Source: Candidatus Coatesiibacteriota bacterium
Lineage (GTDB): Bacteria > B130-G9
Direction of reading: 5' to 3'
DNA: 5,478 nt
NCBI GenBank assembly: GCA_003647755.1
Contig: QMNL01000147.1
Span: 1 to 5,478, forward strand
The position numbers and the translations under genes were made by a program. The notes under the pieces were generated by a model, which was not told the origin of the DNA, ran no database searches, and saw only the letters and a list, made by a program, of their open reading frames with translations. Positions 1-4,907 of this stretch are shown piece by piece (within the stretch, counting starts at the first letter, position 1; each line of letters opens with the position of its first letter).

Positions 1-85
1 ACTCCTCAAACTGCCGGGCAAACTCCGAGACGATCGCTCGTGTTATCTCCTTCTCGTCGGCAGGGCCAAATATCTTCTCTCTCAC
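1..85 (-). CDS. Probable sulfide-dependent ADP-thiazole synthase (Thi4 family), N-terminal fragment
   Basis: Only the first 28 codons are in the window; the gene runs off the left edge. Reading leftward from a GTG at 85-83 gives MREKIFGPADEKEITRAIV followed by SEFARQFEE. An acidic stretch followed by ITRAIV and an amphipathic helix is the usual beginning of bacterial and archaeal Thi4 proteins, just before their FAD/NAD-binding glycine motif, which would lie outside the window. Thi4 makes the thiazole half of thiamine from NAD and glycine; archaeal-type enzymes take sulfur from free sulfide. The start is supported by a strong Shine-Dalgarno sequence (GGAGG, 99-95 on the minus strand) with a 9-nt spacer. 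The gene begins 22 nt after the PP-loop gene stops, so it is probably the next gene of the operon. The fragment is too short for certainty; another protein with a similar N-terminus is possible. Confidence 0.6.
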   Translation of the reverse strand, partial: MREKIFGPADEKEITRAIVSEFARQFEE

Positions 86-107
86 AGTTCGCTTCCTCCC
101 GTGATGT

Positions 108-920
108 TCACGTCGTCTGGAGTCCGGGCACAGCTTCGTCGGACTGCATCGTCCTGCGCACCCTCTCCTTCAGCACCTCTATATCAATGCCCTTCCGGAC
201 GAAATAGTTACGGATGTAAGTGTCCAGAATCGGCCGCTTGGCGCGCATGAAATCCACGATGCTATCCTCCTTCAGGGGAAGCCCTACCTTCACCACCTCG
301 CGCACTATCGTGATAACGTCCCCAAAGAGGCAGATGGGCTGTGTTCCGAAGTCTCGATCCGCGATGCGGTGTCCCATCGAGAGGCCAGCCTCGCGCAGCG
401 TCTCACGAGCCTTTTCTCTGGTCCCGAAGTGATAGACGGGATTGGAGTAGGTCAGGCCGTAGTCGTCGTGAAGCTGTTTGTATTCGGCCAGCGTGACTGG
501 CATCTGGTCTGGCATCCAGGCCGTCGTCTCGGAGGCCCCGTCAGACACGAAGGGGATTCCATGTTCGAGGTTGTATATCACTGAGCGGGCGTGCATCGCC
601 ATCTTGCAGCCCACACAGACGATGAATAACGCCTTGTATTTCCTGAAGTCCGAAACGAAGCTGTCCAGAACGATCCTCTTGAAAAGGCCTCTTACGTCTG
701 CACGAAACTGGGTGAAGACGTGCCTGCCGAGGTGCTTTTCCAGCTGCGGGATGCGCACACGCGAGCGGCCCACAAACCAATGGCCATAGCCCCGGTCGTA
801 AGTGAGTAAATGAACCATGTCATACTGTCCCGCAAGCGTCAGTGCAGTTACCGTTGAGTCCAGGCCACCCGAATACATCAACGACACCGCAGGCCTTCTG
901 GCTATTCTTTCATCCTTCAT
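108..920 (-). CDS. PP-loop ATP-pyrophosphatase, putative Fe-S sulfurtransferase (copy A)
   Basis: The 270-residue protein has the PP-loop signature SGGLDST at residues 17-23, which binds ATP and releases pyrophosphate when a substrate is adenylated (QueC, ThiI, TtcA, TtuA and asparagine synthetase superfamily). Other blocks shared with the second PP-loop protein of this operon are HLLT at 37-40, GYGHxFVG at 44-51, CVGCKMAMH at 102-110, SDGAS at 126-130, PVY at 161-163 and GTQPIC at 192-197. Its only three cysteines, C102, C105 and C197, are all conserved in the paralogue. The CxxC plus distal Cys pattern matches the three [4Fe-4S] ligands of TtuA, so a cluster-dependent sulfur transfer is inferred. 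No zinc-finger, THUMP or other tRNA-binding domain is visible. It lies 36 nt after the cysteine desulfurase gene. The ATG at 920 is the one of three ATGs in a heptamer repeat that opens the frame. The substrate is unknown; QueC-like chemistry cannot be excluded. Confidence 0.85.
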   Translation of the reverse strand: MKDERIARRPAVSLMYSGGLDSTVTALTLAGQYDMVHLLTYDRGYGHWFVGRSRVRIPQLEKHLGRHVFTQFRADVRGLFKRIVLDSFVSDFRKYKALFIVCVGCKMAMHARSVIYNLEHGIPFVSDGASETTAWMPDQMPVTLAEYKQLHDDYGLTYSNPVYHFGTREKARETLREAGLSMGHRIADRDFGTQPICLFGDVITIVREVVKVGLPLKEDSIVDFMRAKRPILDTYIRNYFVRKGIDIEVLKERVRRTMQSDEAVPGLQTT

Positions 921-931
921 CCTTCATCCTT
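911..931 (-). repeat. Three perfect heptamer repeats spanning the start codon of PP-loop copy A
   Basis: On the minus strand the unit AAGGATG occurs three times in tandem. Each unit carries a Shine-Dalgarno-like AAGGA and an ATG, so three ATGs occur in three frames. The one at 927 reads MKDEG then stops, the one at 920 opens the 270-residue protein, and the one at 913 reads MKE then stops. The ATG of the second-to-last unit is always in frame however many further units are added, so gain of units would not switch the gene off by frameshift. It would change the number of competing starts and the distance to upstream sequences. Confidence 0.9.
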
Positions 932-956
932 CCACCATGGAGACACCGAGAGCCAC

Positions 957-2177
957 CTACCGGTAGTGCTTGAGTAGCTTGGTCAGAACGTCCGCAAATA
1001 GCTCGCATTCGCCCGGCGTGTTATAGACATAGACCGAGGCGCGGACCGAGTGCGGCAGGTCGCGGGCGTTGTACCACGAGTGGACGCAGAGGTAGCCAGC
1101 CCGAACCATGATGTTGTTCGACTGATCGAGTATGCGTGCTATCTCCAGCGACTTCATCCCATCCACGTAGATGTTGAGAATCCCGCCTCGCAGATCCGGA
1201 GCGTCGGGGCCGATTATCCTAAGCCCATCAATGCCCTCCAGCCTCTCGGTCATGATGTGATTGAGCGTTACTTCGTGTTCGTGAACTGCCTCGGGCCCGA
1301 GCTCCATCAGGTATTCCGCCGCAACGCCAGCGCCGATGGCCCCAGCATAGTTCTGCAACCCCGCCTCGAATCGGTCGGGCAGGCCGGCGGGGACGTAGCT
1401 GTCATAGAACGTGTTCAGGACTGTCTCTCCGCCGACAATGAACGGCTCCATTTTGTTGAGCACTTCCTCCTTTGCCCAGACCACGCCAACGCCAGTTGGG
1501 CCCATCATCTTGTGCACGGAGAAGACAAGGATATCGATGCCCAACTCCTGAACATCAATCCGGCTGTGCGCAACAGATTGCGCTCCATCGACCATCATCA
1601 GCGCGCCATAGCGATGTGCGATCTTGGCGATCTCCTTGACCGGCACCGAGACGCCCGTGAGGTTGGAGGTTTGCACCACGCTGACGAGCCTCACCTCGCT
1701 GGACATCGCCTCCTCAAAGGCACTTCTGTCGAACGTGAGGTCATCGGCCAGATGCACTATCCTGTGTTCGACTCCCTTTCTGCGCTTGAGCACCTGCCAC
1801 GGGAGAAGGTTAGAATTGTGCTCCACGTTGGTTGTAACCACGACATCGCCCTCCGAAAACGGTAGGGAGTGGGAGACAAGGTTGATGCCCTCGCTGGTGT
1901 TCTTGACGAAGAGCAACTCCCTGGCCTGCGGCGCGTTGATCAACTCGGCAAGCCGTCGCCTTGCCCGGTCGAACTCCTCGGTGGTGCGCCGCCCGAAGTA
2001 GTATGTCGTTCTGCCATGACATCCGGGATAGGAATAATAGTAATCGTTCATTGCATCTACGACACACTTGGGCTTGAGCGACATGCATGCATTGTCCAGG
2101 TAAACAACCGGTTTCCCCTTGACCTTGACATGAAGCGCCGGAAACTCTTTTCGTATTCTCTCCACATCCAAACTCAT
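957..2177 (-). CDS. Cysteine desulfurase, SufS/CsdA type (class V aminotransferase fold)
   Basis: The 406-residue protein matches the usual SufS length and reads as full length. It removes sulfur from L-cysteine as a protein persulfide, leaving alanine, using pyridoxal phosphate (PLP). Visible family residues are YLDNA at 26-30, H120 in the EHNSN block (stacks on PLP), DGAQ at 197-200 (D197 and Q200 contact PLP), the Schiff-base lysine K223 in SVHKMMGPTGVG, RFEAG at 269-273, the catalytic C364 in RAGYLCVHS, and R379 in VRASVYVYNT. C364 and R379 fall at the same numbers as in E. coli SufS by my alignment from memory. The usual SufS sequence RTGHHC is RAGYLC here, and C31 lies in the normally Ala-rich N-terminal motif. 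No SufE/SufU partner or SufBCD scaffold is in the window, so the persulfide may go to the neighbouring PP-loop proteins instead. The gene starts 14 nt after the 187-residue membrane protein gene, behind an AGGGAAGA ribosome site. Confidence 0.93.
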   Translation of the reverse strand: MSLDVERIRKEFPALHVKVKGKPVVYLDNACMSLKPKCVVDAMNDYYYSYPGCHGRTTYYFGRRTTEEFDRARRRLAELINAPQARELLFVKNTSEGINLVSHSLPFSEGDVVVTTNVEHNSNLLPWQVLKRRKGVEHRIVHLADDLTFDRSAFEEAMSSEVRLVSVVQTSNLTGVSVPVKEIAKIAHRYGALMMVDGAQSVAHSRIDVQELGIDILVFSVHKMMGPTGVGVVWAKEEVLNKMEPFIVGGETVLNTFYDSYVPAGLPDRFEAGLQNYAGAIGAGVAAEYLMELGPEAVHEHEVTLNHIMTERLEGIDGLRIIGPDAPDLRGGILNIYVDGMKSLEIARILDQSNNIMVRAGYLCVHSWYNARDLPHSVRASVYVYNTPGECELFADVLTKLLKHYR

Positions 2178-2191
2178 ATTCGTTATCTTCC

Positions 2192-2755
2192 CTATCCCGC
2201 TAGTTTGAAAAATGCTCTAGCAACGAGGCCTATCAAACCCACCATTGCGACTATCACGATCAGATTGAAGTACTTGAAAACAAGGCCCGAAAACGCCGGA
2301 GAAAGCCTAAACAGCTTCCCCGAAATCACGCATTTGAGCTCTGGGCGCCAGATGTAGGAATCGGATAACAGCTCCTTGAATACCGCTGGCATTGAGCGGC
2401 AAAGCGCCGCCCAAAACGCTCGGCGATAATGCCGAGCCGTTCTGGAGAACAGACCTGCCGCGGAAAACAGGAACAGCCCGATGAAACTGTAAAGCAGCAG
2501 GAATAGACAGAACAATAAGAGCACGGGGAGCGAGGCTATGGGTCTTCGCTTGTCGCTTGTCAGCCAGGCGAACGGCAGCAGAAGAAAAAACCTCAAAACA
2601 CGCCAGTAAAGCGGAAACCAACTGAAGCTGCGCACGAAGGCCAGGTAGGTTATCGATGCGAGCCCTCCGCCGCCGAAAAGAACTGCTATCAAGGTGAATT
2701 TAAGCCAGCCAGCTTTCAGCTCCTCCTTCGCCTTTGCGCTGCCGCAGCACGCCAT
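2192..2755 (-). CDS. Unknown membrane protein, 187 residues, N-terminal MACCG (long paralogue)
   Basis: I do not recognise a family. The protein starts MACCG (C3, C4) and has hydrophobic segments at about 18-42, 52-66, 75-103 (long enough for one long or two short spans) and 162-180. Between the last two lies a polar, aromatic-rich stretch. Residues 129-166, containing SDSYIWRPELKC and SGKLFRLSPAFSG, are 32/38 identical to residues 67-104 of the neighbouring 128-residue protein. The two align without gaps at an offset of 62 from about residue 92 onward, and both begin MACCG. The long form therefore looks like the short form with about 60 residues, including extra membrane segments, inserted after the N-terminus (or the short form has lost them). 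The shared N-terminus supports the chosen ATG. Its place between PP-loop and desulfurase genes suggests a membrane role in sulfur handling, but this is context only. Confidence 0.8.
   Translation of the reverse strand: MACCGSAKAKEELKAGWLKFTLIAVLFGGGGLASITYLAFVRSFSWFPLYWRVLRFFLLLPFAWLTSDKRRPIASLPVLLLFCLFLLLYSFIGLFLFSAAGLFSRTARHYRRAFWAALCRSMPAVFKELLSDSYIWRPELKCVISGKLFRLSPAFSGLVFKYFNLIVIVAMVGLIGLVARAFFKLAG
2258..2371 (-). repeat. Duplicated 38-codon block, copy in the 187-residue membrane protein
   Basis: This stretch encodes residues 129-166 and is a direct repeat of 2877-2990. Bases are also clearly similar (for example TACTTGAAAAC is shared on the plus strand), with substitutions concentrated at third codon positions. 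That points to gene duplication followed by selection on the protein rather than a mobile repeat. Confidence 0.85.
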
Positions 2756-2801
2756 TTTCTACTGCCGCCTCAGTATCGCTAGAATGGCCGAGCCCGGCTG
2801 G

Positions 2802-3188
2802 TTACCCCGAGCCATTGATTACCCCAACAACCACGCCTACCAAAAGAGCCACGAATCCGAACAGCACTCCCAGGGCGATCAGGTTGAAATACTTGAAAAC
2901 GATGCCGGAGAAAGCAGGGGAAAGCCTGAATAGCTTGCCCGAGACGATGCACTTGAGGTCGGGACGCCAGAAGTAAGAGTCGTTGAGCAGCTCGTGGGAC
3001 ATGCGTGGGACAGAGACCGCTAGCACTGTCCATAACGTCTCCGCCCAAAATCGAAACCGTCTTGAGACCAGCCCTAGCGCTCCCAGTATCAAAAGACCTA
3101 TGCCGCCGAATATCACCGAAAGGGTTACGAACAAGAGCAACCCCAGCGTTGACGTCGTGCCCTTACCGCTCAGTCCACAGCAGGCCAT
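2802..3188 (-). CDS. Unknown small membrane protein, 128 residues, N-terminal MACCG (short paralogue)
   Basis: I do not recognise a family. It starts MACCG (C3, C4) and has a long hydrophobic segment at about 14-42 with a GG in the middle, a basic-aromatic stretch (SRRFRFW, 42-48) and a second hydrophobic segment at about 99-125. The central block at 67-104 contains NDSYFWRPDLKC, with C80, and SGKLFRLSPAFSG, and is 32/38 identical to the block in the next gene. The three cysteines C3, C4 and C80 are its only ones and all are matched in the paralogue (C3, C4, C142). The ATG at 3188 overlaps the end of the upstream PP-loop gene by 19 nt. It has a nearby GGAG ribosome site, and the MACCG conservation supports it. 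Translational coupling with PP-loop copy B is likely. A thiol-based or metal-linked membrane role in sulfur trafficking is possible but unproven. Confidence 0.8.
   Translation of the reverse strand: MACCGLSGKGTTSTLGLLLFVTLSVIFGGIGLLILGALGLVSRRFRFWAETLWTVLAVSVPRMSHELLNDSYFWRPDLKCIVSGKLFRLSPAFSGIVFKYFNLIALGVLFGFVALLVGVVVGVINGSG
2877..2990 (-). repeat. Duplicated 38-codon block, copy in the 128-residue membrane protein
   Basis: This stretch encodes residues 67-104 and pairs with 2258-2371 in the same orientation. The six amino-acid differences are N/S, F/I, D/E, I/V, V/I and I/L, nearly all conservative, which indicates strong constraint on this block. Confidence 0.85.
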
Positions 3189-4048
3189 TGCGCTCCACCA
3201 TCTCCTTTCAGTCTCCGAACCAGCTCGGCCATCTCCAAACCCTTCTCGCCGAGCTTCTCTCTCATGTAGGACTCAGCAATGCCTCTCTTCTCTTCGATAA
3301 ACCGCAGAACATCGTCTTGCGAATATCGCGGGTGTATCTTCAGAAACGTTGAAAAGAAGTAGATCAAGTTGCCGGGCACGCAAAGCGGCTGGGTCCCCGG
3401 GTTCCTACCGGCGATGCTCAGGCCGACTTTCTTGATTCCTTTTTGAGCCAGTATCCGCATCTCCTCATCCCGGCTGCCGACCCTGTAAACCGGCGTCGAG
3501 AAATCGATCCCGAACTCGCCGTAGTAGTTCTTGATGGCCTTCAGAGTCGGCTGCATTTGTTCAACGTAGTAGCTGGTCTGCCCTGATGACCCGTCCGAGG
3601 AATGCCGAATCTCGTGCTCCAGGCAATACATTATCGTGTAGGTGTGCATCGCTAGCTTGCAGGCCATACACCAGATGAACTTCGATCTGTAGGTTCGGTA
3701 GTCCTTTGCCAGCGTGTTTATAAGCAGTCGAGCGAACAGGTCCGAACAGCTCTGAATGACATGGACATAACGGTCCATGCCCAATATCCGATCCAGGTTA
3801 GACCGCTGCCTCTTTGACCAGCCCACGAAACAGTGGCCATAACCATTGCAGAACGTCAGAAGGTGCAACTTCTCATACACTTCCGAAAGCAACACGACAG
3901 TGGTGGTGGAATCGAGCCCACCAGAGAACATGACCGTGCTCTCGCCTCGTCTTGTCACTGCTCTTCTTCCAAACTCCCTGTAGATAGAATCTAGCCCAGA
4001 CTCATTCCCAGCGATACCGGGCGCTACTCCCTCTGAAACCACGCTCAC
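3170..4048 (-). CDS. PP-loop ATP-pyrophosphatase, putative Fe-S sulfurtransferase (copy B)
   Basis: The 292-residue protein is a paralogue of the PP-loop protein at 108-920. It carries SGGLDST at 42-48, HLLT at 62-65, GYGHCFVG at 69-76, CMACKLAMH at 127-135, SDGSS at 151-155, TPVY at 185-188 and GTQPLC at 218-223. C127, C130 and C223 correspond to the only three cysteines of copy A. The same CxxC plus distal Cys layout ligates the [4Fe-4S] cluster of the tRNA thiolase TtuA. Copy B has further cysteines (C67, C73, C101, C142) and about 25 extra residues before the PP-loop. ATP-dependent activation of a substrate followed by sulfur insertion is inferred; the substrate is unknown. It starts at GTG 4048-4046, whose last bases form the TGA stop of the regulator gene (GTGA overlap), so translation is probably coupled. 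A GTG two codons further in is an alternative start. The gene overlaps the next by 19 nt. Confidence 0.85.
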   Translation of the reverse strand: MSVVSEGVAPGIAGNESGLDSIYREFGRRAVTRRGESTVMFSGGLDSTTTVVLLSEVYEKLHLLTFCNGYGHCFVGWSKRQRSNLDRILGMDRYVHVIQSCSDLFARLLINTLAKDYRTYRSKFIWCMACKLAMHTYTIMYCLEHEIRHSSDGSSGQTSYYVEQMQPTLKAIKNYYGEFGIDFSTPVYRVGSRDEEMRILAQKGIKKVGLSIAGRNPGTQPLCVPGNLIYFFSTFLKIHPRYSQDDVLRFIEEKRGIAESYMREKLGEKGLEMAELVRRLKGDGGAQWPAVD

Positions 4049-4452
4049 GCATCTTCACCATGTGCGAGGTCCTCGAGCGATATAGCACGCAAACTGGCCT
4101 TGACAGCGACAGCGAGGCGAGACCACACCCTTCGTGTGCGACAGTCCCCTGACTTCTCGCACGCCGATGGATCGTCCACGCACTCAACGAGGCAGAGACT
4201 GCCCTCTAACGCCGCGATTATCTCGTCAGTTCGTATCTCACCAGCCGGTCTTGCCAGAACATATCCTCCACCCTGGCCCTTGACGCTGCGCAACAGGTTC
4301 GCCTCTCGCAGTCGCATCAAGATTCTGTCCAGGTACTTCTTTGAGACGTCTTCGTTCTCGGCGATCACGTCGCTGGAGAGCACTTGTTCCCTGTTGCGGG
4401 CGATGAAAATCATTGCTCTCAGGCCATACCTTGATCGTGTTGACAGTTTCAC
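4045..4452 (-). CDS. Rrf2-family transcriptional regulator with Fe-S-type cysteines
   Basis: The 135-residue protein opens MKLSTRSRYGLRAM, the typical Rrf2/IscR N-terminus, which fixes the start at a GTG (4452-4450); the ATG two bases upstream is out of frame and meets TGA at once. A winged helix-turn-helix occupies about residues 1-70, with the recognition region around 36-50 (SKKYLDRILMRLREA) and the wing GGGYVLARP at 61-69. The C-terminal part holds C87, C91, C98 and C104 in ECVDDPSACEKSGDC. C91, C98 and C104 match the spacing of cluster ligands in IscR-like Rrf2 proteins (C92, C98, C104 in E. coli IscR), so sensing of Fe-S status, redox, NO or cysteine supply is likely. It heads the operon and overlaps the PP-loop gene by 4 nt. 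A palindrome in its own promoter suggests autoregulation. It is not called iscR because no isc genes follow. Confidence 0.92.
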   Translation of the reverse strand: MKLSTRSRYGLRAMIFIARNREQVLSSDVIAENEDVSKKYLDRILMRLREANLLRSVKGQGGGYVLARPAGEIRTDEIIAALEGSLCLVECVDDPSACEKSGDCRTRRVWSRLAVAVKASLRAISLEDLAHGEDA

Positions 4453-4469
4453 ATTTCACCTCTGGGCAT

Positions 4470-4499
4470 AATATACCATTATGGTAGATTTAATGTCAA
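4470..4499 (-). promoter_or_regulatory. Sigma70-like promoter of the sulfur operon
   Basis: On the minus strand a perfect -35 TTGACA (4499-4494) is followed after 18 bases by TATATT (4475-4470, five of six consensus bases). Transcription would begin near 4463, leaving a leader of about 11 nt before the GTG start, with AGAGGTG as ribosome site. This is the only convincing promoter seen for the six downstream genes. Confidence 0.8.
4471..4489. promoter_or_regulatory. Candidate Rrf2 operator, palindrome inside the promoter spacer
   Basis: TACCAT-T-ATGGTA (4474-4486, plus strand) is a perfect 6-1-6 inverted repeat. It extends to 9-1-9 over 4471-4489 with one mismatched pair (4473/4487). It lies between the -35 and -10 and overlaps the -10 edge, so a bound dimer would block RNA polymerase. 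Position in front of the Rrf2 gene makes autorepression the simplest reading. The motif is not one I can match exactly to a published Rrf2 site. Confidence 0.7.
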
Positions 4500-4609
4500 T
4501 AGCAAATCACACCAAGAATCAGCTTCAAAGATGGCTCAGCTCGACAAACCTCCGCATCAACTGCCCACGGCTTGGCTGTCTTGCCTGCATACGACAGCGT
4601 CCACATATT

Positions 4610-4627
4610 ACGCAGATTTCACAGATT
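4610..4627 (+). repeat. Short intergenic repeat, ACGCAGATTTCACAGATT type
   Basis: ACGCAGATTTCACAGATT contains two tandem imperfect copies of a CRCAGATT unit. Similar sequences recur between genes in many environmental bacterial genomes, as far as I recall. Only one instance is present here. Confidence 0.4.
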
Positions 4628-4669
4628 GAAAATGGCGCATACCCCACCGAGCAGATGGCTTGCGAGAAA

Positions 4670-4789
4670 CACGAAGTCCACGAACGGCCACGAAGGGGAT
4701 AGTTGTCTCGCTCCTCTGTCCCTCTTCGTGTCTCTTAGTGCCCTTAGTGGACGATTCATACCATTAATTCTGTCCACGAAGTTCACGAA
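4670..4789. repeat. Cluster of CACGAA short intergenic repeats in both orientations
   Basis: CACGAA occurs at 4670, 4679 and 4689, then again at 4775 and 4784, at steps of 9-10 bases. Between them the inverse form appears as TTCGTG at 4725-4730 and as degenerate TTAGTG at 4735-4740 and 4744-4749. The segments GTCCACGAA and CACGAACGGCC recur in both flanking groups. The arrangement is two direct clusters around an inverted one, which could fold into an imperfect stem. It resembles intergenic repeat families of environmental bacteria; no mobile-element gene is present. Confidence 0.6.
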
Positions 4790-4829
4790 CGGCCTCGGCC
4801 TGATATTCACTGTTGCTTGCGCAAGACTT

Positions 4830-4858
4830 TTGATACTCGGTGAACGGCAAGGTAGATT
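4830..4858 (+). promoter_or_regulatory. Candidate promoter of the SagB-type gene
   Basis: TTGATA (4830-4835, five of six -35 bases) and TAGATT (4853-4858, four of six -10 bases) are separated by 17 bases. The start codon is 50 nt beyond. A 10-bp palindrome CTTGCGCAAG sits immediately upstream at 4816-4825 and could be a regulator site. The -10 is weak, so this is a moderate call. Confidence 0.4.
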
Positions 4859-4907
4859 AGGTATGTATTCAGAGCAATCGAACTCAGACGTTAAGAGGAG
4901 AGAGAGC

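Larger units (their letters stand above)
4453..4907. other. Non-coding divergent intergenic region
   Basis: These 455 bases separate the leftward operon from the rightward SagB-type gene. They hold the operon promoter and operator near 4470-4499, an ACGCAGATT-type repeat near 4610, a cluster of CACGAA repeats at 4670-4789, a 10-bp palindrome CTTGCGCAAG at 4816-4825, and a candidate rightward promoter at 4830-4858. The short open frames here have no ribosome site or recognisable protein. I see no tRNA or terminator. Confidence 0.75.

Noticed and set aside
108..920. Naming the PP-loop proteins QueC (7-cyano-7-deazaguanine synthase)
   Set aside because: The SGGLDST motif is shared by the superfamily, but the C-terminal four-cysteine zinc site of QueC is absent and no other queuosine genes are present.
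911..931. Heptamer repeat as a classic phase-variation on/off switch
   Set aside because: Each unit carries its own ATG, so the second-to-last ATG stays in frame with any number of units from two up.
1050..1865. Long open frame of 271 codons on the plus strand
   Set aside because: It lies antisense inside the cysteine desulfurase gene, whose protein has all family motifs. The plus-strand product shows no recognisable domain, so it is a shadow frame.
4481..4702. 73-codon open frame on the plus strand in the intergenic region
   Set aside because: Its ATG is part of the operator palindrome, it has no ribosome site, and the frame ends in the intergenic repeats.
4758..4766. ATACCATTA, identical to nine bases of the operator, upstream of the SagB-type gene
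   Set aside because: The second half of the palindrome is missing, and a nine-base AT-rich match in a short spacer can be chance.
4670..4789. CRISPR array
   Set aside because: The repeat units are only about six bases, with 3-4 base gaps and both orientations; there are no spacers of CRISPR length and no cas genes.
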